Shown piece by piece: positions 39,401 to 42,291 of a stretch of DNA of 42,291 bases (position 1 is its first letter; each line of letters starts with the position of its first letter). The stretch spans positions 1-42,291 of the forward strand of contig JBBSKG010000007.1 in the NCBI GenBank assembly GCA_038256565.1. Reading direction: 5' to 3'. Position numbers and translations under genes: made by a program. This stretch comes from JACOTK01 sp038256565 (lineage in GTDB: Bacteria; Actinomycetota; Acidimicrobiia; Acidimicrobiales; CADCSY01). A model generated the notes under the pieces. It did no database searches, had not been told where the DNA came from, and saw only the letters and a program-made list of their open reading frames with translations.

Positions 39401-42291
39401 ATGACGCAACAGGAAATCTTGTCTCTGTAGCCAACCCTGTTGGCGGGGTAACAACCTACAGTCACAACGCCGATGGACTCATCACAAAGATCACCGACCC
39501 CGATGGTCATGTGGTGCTCGAAAATAGCTATGACAGTCGCGATCGGGTGGCCAGCCAACGAATGGGCTCAGGTGCCACCGCAACCTTTGCTTATGACGAT
39601 GCCACCGGTCGCACAACGGTCACAGATGCGACAACCGGAGTAGTTGTTACCTACTTGCATGACACCGAAGGTCGCCTCATTGGCATTATTGACCCCTATG
39701 GATTGAGCCTCGCCAAAACCTACGACGAAGACGGCAACCTAATTGGCGTAGTTGATCGTCTTGGGGCAGGTTCAAATCAAACCTTCGATGCACATGGCAA
39801 CTTGTTATCCACCACTAGACCTGGCGGCGTCACCGAGACCTTCACCTATGACACGTTGGATCGTATTCTTGCCAGCACCGACGCGGCGGGAAACACCACA
39901 AGTTACGGCTATGACGGCAACGAGCGAGTGCCCTCACAGATCACAGATGCGAACGGAGCAGTCAGCCTCGTTGACGTGCGAAACGGGTTAATCGTCTCTC
40001 AAACCGACCCCGATGGAGTCACCATCACATTTGCCTACGACAGTGCTCGACGCTTGGTTTCTTCAGCCGATGAGGCTGGCAATGTAACCCATTATGGCTA
40101 CGACGATGAGGGAAATGTCGTATCACTAACCTCTCCGCTGGGCCATGTGACATCGACAACATATAGCGCTGATGGTCAGGTGCTTAGCGAAACTGACCCG
40201 ACCGGTGCAGTGACACGGTACGAGTATGCGGCGAATGGTGCACTACTAAAGACGATCGACCCCACAGGGGCAACTACTTCCATGGCCTATGACGCTGCGG
40301 GAAGATTGGCATCAGAGACCGATGCCAACGGAGCGGTGACGACCTACATATATGACGACCACAACAACCTGATTGAGCTTCGTTCGCCTGGCGGTGCAGT
40401 CACCAAGTCGACCTTCGACGCAATGGGCCGACTCCTAACCTCAACCGATGCAATGGGTGGCGTTACTAAGTTCGCCTACAACGGTGACGGCAGGCAGACC
40501 TCAGTAACGCATCCAACTGGGGCTGTCACATCTCGTACTCTTGATGTTCGAGGGCGTGAGATTGAATCGATTGATGCCCTCGGGCGGGTCACGAGAACTG
40601 AATACGACATCTTGGATCGCGCAATCAAGAGAACAGACCCATCTGGGGCGGTTTCGCAAACTATCTATGACTCAGTTGGCAATGTGGTCGAGTCGATTGA
40701 TCCAATCGGTGCACGAACACAGGCACGATTTACCCCAGCGGGGCGTTTAGCAATAGCTATCGATCCGTTAGGCAACACCACCACCTACGGCTACGACAAC
40801 CTCGGCCAACTCATTACGGTCGACGATCCGTTAGGCAACAAGGTGACCACCACATATGACGCTGATGGAAACGTGACGTCGGCAATAAGTCCATCGGGAT
40901 TGATCGCCCGTTTCCGCTATGACGCAGCGGGCCGCCAAATTGAGCAACGCGACCCACGTGGCGGAGTCTCAAAAACAATCTATTCAGCTCGTGATGAGGT
41001 ACTAGAGGAACAAGACCCCACGGGAGCAAGGAAGCGTTACGCCTATGACCCTGCCGGGAACATGATCAAAGCAATCGACCCAAACAACGGTGTCACCAGC
41101 TTCATATATGACCAAAGAGGAAATCGAGTCTCAATGACCGACCAGCAAGGAGCGGTCACAAAATATGAATATGACCTTGCAGGAAGGTTGGTCACCGAAA
41201 CCGACCCTCTTGGACGAGCCTCAAGGTTCACTTATGACGCTCGTGGTTTGTTAACCAAAATACTTGACCCATCAGGGCGTAGCGAAACCTCTACCTTTGA
41301 TGCTTCAGGACAATTACTGTCGCGAGTCTTTGGTGACAACAGTTCGGTTTCTTATACATATGACCAATCTGGACAGCGAACATCGATGACCGATGCAACC
41401 GGTGTCACCCGCTATCGCTATGACGCTCGTGGGTCACTAACAACCGTTACTCAACCCGACGGCAAGGCCGTCATCTCACGCTTTGACGCGTCGGGCAATC
41501 GTGTGGGTCTCACCTACCCAGATGGAAGCATCGCCACCTTCAGCTATGACAAAGCAAATCAACTGACGGGGTTATCTCACCCTCAGGCAGGAGCAGTCAG
41601 CTACAGCCTCGATGCTGAAAGTCGCCTAATCAAAGAAGCCTTACCTGATGGCTCCACCCGCTCATATGGGTACACGAAAGACTTGATGACGAGCTTTACC
41701 CAAACAGAAAAAGGAAAAAAGCAAACGTCAAGCACCTTTGAACATGATGGCGTTGGCCGAGTGACAAATGAAACCAGTAACAAGAAAACAACTAATTATA
41801 CTTATGACCCAGCAGGTCAGTTAATAAAGGAAACCAGGCCAGAATCCAAACCAACGTCTTATGCTTACGACAAGGTTGGCAATCGCACAGCGGTAAGTGC
41901 GCAAGGGAAAACCACCAACTTCACCTTTGATGCAGCGGGTCAACTACAACAAGCCAAGCAAGGTTCCAAACTTACTCAATACACCTACGACCAAGCGGGA
42001 CGTCTTCTCAGCGAGAACGGGCCAGAAACCTCTGTCACCCGTGCCTATGGAGCCCAGGGCCTGTTGGCCTCACGGGTGCTCGATGGCAACGATGATGATG
42101 ATGATGATGACGACGGTGGCAGTGGGAAGGACTCGTGGGCGTATACCTACAACGGTGATGGCACTCTCACGAAACTCATTTCCCCAAATGCGAACGATGA
42201 CGATAATTCACCACGAACAACCCAGAATGATTTCATCTGGGACACCACAGGCGTTGCTGAGATTCTTACCTGGAGCGCAAAGGGTATAAAC
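36412..42291 (+). CDS. Giant PD40-propeller / RHS-YD repeat protein (runs off right edge)
   Basis: One frame of at least 1,960 codons. Residues 1-790 hold about 13 PD40/TolB-like units of 55-65 residues with the pattern SISADGRYVAF...NLVPGDTN...DVFVHD...TERVSV. The GDTN/DVF stretches may bind calcium. Around 810-900 is a DUF6531-like start of an RHS shell (DPVNTATGNFTTGEMDLSFP, SGLDLTRSYNA, FGRGWSPSF). From about 925 there are more than 25 YD repeats (YDAAGRL type) that would build the hollow RHS cocoon. A variable toxin tip would come after the window. No signal peptide precedes repeat 1: an in-frame TAA lies at 36373, so the start is the ATG at 36412 or a TTG at 36385. G+C falls along the gene. 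Confidence 0.88.
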   Translation, partial: MTICVIPHKSPEGTTERVSIGLDGDDANAMSYFPSLSFDGRWVAFASMASNLVAGDTNDVADVFVYDRVTNRTERMSVSSAGEQSEEGGFEVLGPSISADGRHVSFVSHASNLVPGDTNNVEDVFVHDHQTGRTRRVSVDSIGAESDGPSGFHAISGDGSVVTFVSAASNLVDDDTNGETDVFAHDLDAGTTIRVSRGLGGTEANGTSEMPSISGDGRTVAFTSAASNLVPDDTNGFPDTFAVDLQTQEMERVSVDSDGIEADGPSLGINSDFSFGPRLSGDGRLVVFVAEAWREDVSQDVGVFLHDRGSGATERVSTFADPEFPSQLAGFPAINHDGQQVAFLTGVEGSDFVDRPEIFVRYRGLETTELVSVNATGTEGQGHGFIPAIAEGGRIVAFMSEAPNLVPGDENGELDVFVRDRDTGTTELISARPDGQPGRGYSGLPTITPDGRFVAFTSNARDLLDPEQELPSNHQQVYFRNRETGVTEIVSAGAEPGDRPSWAPALSADGRYVAFYSNARNLVEGDTNEDIDVFVADRLTHRIERVSVSSQGIETPLNTTHSGWTSSSWIPSISADGNIVTFASEASTLVPDDTNDRVDVFAHDRRTHQTERVSVSSAGDQGDDPSLAQLPVYFEYAQSGVSNDGRYVAFASLATNLVEGDTNLMPDVFLRDRVTNTTERLSVTHDSGESSGMSFLPTISADGQRVGFTSSADNLVEGDTNNTYDVFLFDRSIKKTWRVSVNSDLEQGNGMSAFGAISPDGHSVAFASLADNLVARDTNGNADVFVHDFIGGGDEFIDRPPEELFGIRESGGYASDPVNTATGNFTTGEMDLSFPTSGLDLTRSYNAGNKADGPFGRGWSPSFAAHVHENAGGTLTFVDADGRIVSFTPKPPTSGGPNPIGTDGYERPEEMFADLVKTTDGTFELRYFSGETWVFNADGRLTATQSWDDTSVTFAYDPNGKLVSIADSTGPTLSFTYTGNHITRAEASDGRVVSYGYDATGNLVSVANPVGGVTTYSHNADGLITKITDPDGHVVLENSYDSRDRVASQRMGSGATATFAYDDATGRTTVTDATTGVVVTYLHDTEGRLIGIIDPYGLSLAKTYDEDGNLIGVVDRLGAGSNQTFDAHGNLLSTTRPGGVTETFTYDTLDRILASTDAAGNTTSYGYDGNERVPSQITDANGAVSLVDVRNGLIVSQTDPDGVTITFAYDSARRLVSSADEAGNVTHYGYDDEGNVVSLTSPLGHVTSTTYSADGQVLSETDPTGAVTRYEYAANGALLKTIDPTGATTSMAYDAAGRLASETDANGAVTTYIYDDHNNLIELRSPGGAVTKSTFDAMGRLLTSTDAMGGVTKFAYNGDGRQTSVTHPTGAVTSRTLDVRGREIESIDALGRVTRTEYDILDRAIKRTDPSGAVSQTIYDSVGNVVESIDPIGARTQARFTPAGRLAIAIDPLGNTTTYGYDNLGQLITVDDPLGNKVTTTYDADGNVTSAISPSGLIARFRYDAAGRQIEQRDPRGGVSKTIYSARDEVLEEQDPTGARKRYAYDPAGNMIKAIDPNNGVTSFIYDQRGNRVSMTDQQGAVTKYEYDLAGRLVTETDPLGRASRFTYDARGLLTKILDPSGRSETSTFDASGQLLSRVFGDNSSVSYTYDQSGQRTSMTDATGVTRYRYDARGSLTTVTQPDGKAVISRFDASGNRVGLTYPDGSIATFSYDKANQLTGLSHPQAGAVSYSLDAESRLIKEALPDGSTRSYGYTKDLMTSFTQTEKGKKQTSSTFEHDGVGRVTNETSNKKTTNYTYDPAGQLIKETRPESKPTSYAYDKVGNRTAVSAQGKTTNFTFDAAGQLQQAKQGSKLTQYTYDQAGRLLSENGPETSVTRAYGAQGLLASRVLDGNDDDDDDDDGGSGKDSWAYTYNGDGTLTKLISPNANDDDNSPRTTQNDFIWDTTGVAEILTWSAKGIN
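42091..42114 (+). repeat. GAT trinucleotide repeat coding for eight aspartates
   Basis: Six gat codons are followed by two gac codons in the RHS frame. They encode an all-Asp stretch within an acidic linker (the next residues are GGSGKD). A slippage-prone tract of in-frame codons would change linker length without a frameshift. Confidence 0.9.

Overview
The window comes from a moderate-G+C actinobacterium, most likely outside the mycobacteria and perhaps Acidimicrobiia-like. This rests on gene order (recalled, not searched). On the minus strand, read from right to left, the order is hisD-hisC-hisB-hisH-hisA / hisF ... hisI-trpE ... trpC-trpF-trpB-trpA ... pdtaR ... polA ... rpsA-coaE-uvrB. 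This is the order I recall for the Mycobacterium tuberculosis Rv1599-Rv1633 stretch. An ANTAR response regulator, a DUF222 (13E12-type) remnant and a separate trpF fit this placement.

Layout. 1-7.4 kb, minus strand: uvrB (cut by the left edge), coaE, a strong hairpin terminator, rpsA with an AAEEP-repeat tail, a SAM methyltransferase and polA. 7.4-9.8 kb: a G+C-rich insert carrying an AbiEi-like/Fic fusion gene on the plus strand, followed by a decayed DUF222 gene. 9.8-14.6 kb: pdtaR and a small coiled-coil gene (minus), then a DUF3105 lipoprotein, a DinB-like protein, malQ and a metallo-beta-lactamase-fold hydrolase (plus). 14.6 kb: a tRNA with a leucine-type anticodon but a short variable loop. 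14.76-19.1 kb, plus: a fatty-acid synthase II operon fabD-fabH-fabG-acpP-fabF, in which FabD carries an extra C-terminal domain. It converges on fabZ-bcp and hup.

20.6-36.0 kb, minus: a tightly packed his/trp super-operon, with many ATGA stop/start overlaps. Its cargo includes a HIT-like protein, an ABM protein, a J-domain membrane protein, two lipoproteins, YgfZ and a stand-alone GroES. It is split between hisA and hisF by a vapBC toxin-antitoxin pair on the opposite strand, whose upstream region is a 44-bp perfectly alternating pyrimidine-purine tract.

36.4 kb to the right edge, plus: one open frame of at least 1,960 codons. It encodes about 13 PD40/TolB-like propeller repeats followed by a DUF6531/RHS-YD repeat shell, and its 3' end (where a polymorphic toxin tip would lie) is outside the window. 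It starts without a visible signal peptide and drops in G+C along its length, which suggests a mosaic.

How the genes work together: the his and trp genes form most of two amino-acid pathways (hisG, hisE, trpD and trpG are not here). The fab genes provide initiation, elongation and dehydration of fatty-acid synthesis. polA and uvrB serve repair. The Fic, VapBC and RHS loci are the accessory, conflict-type content.
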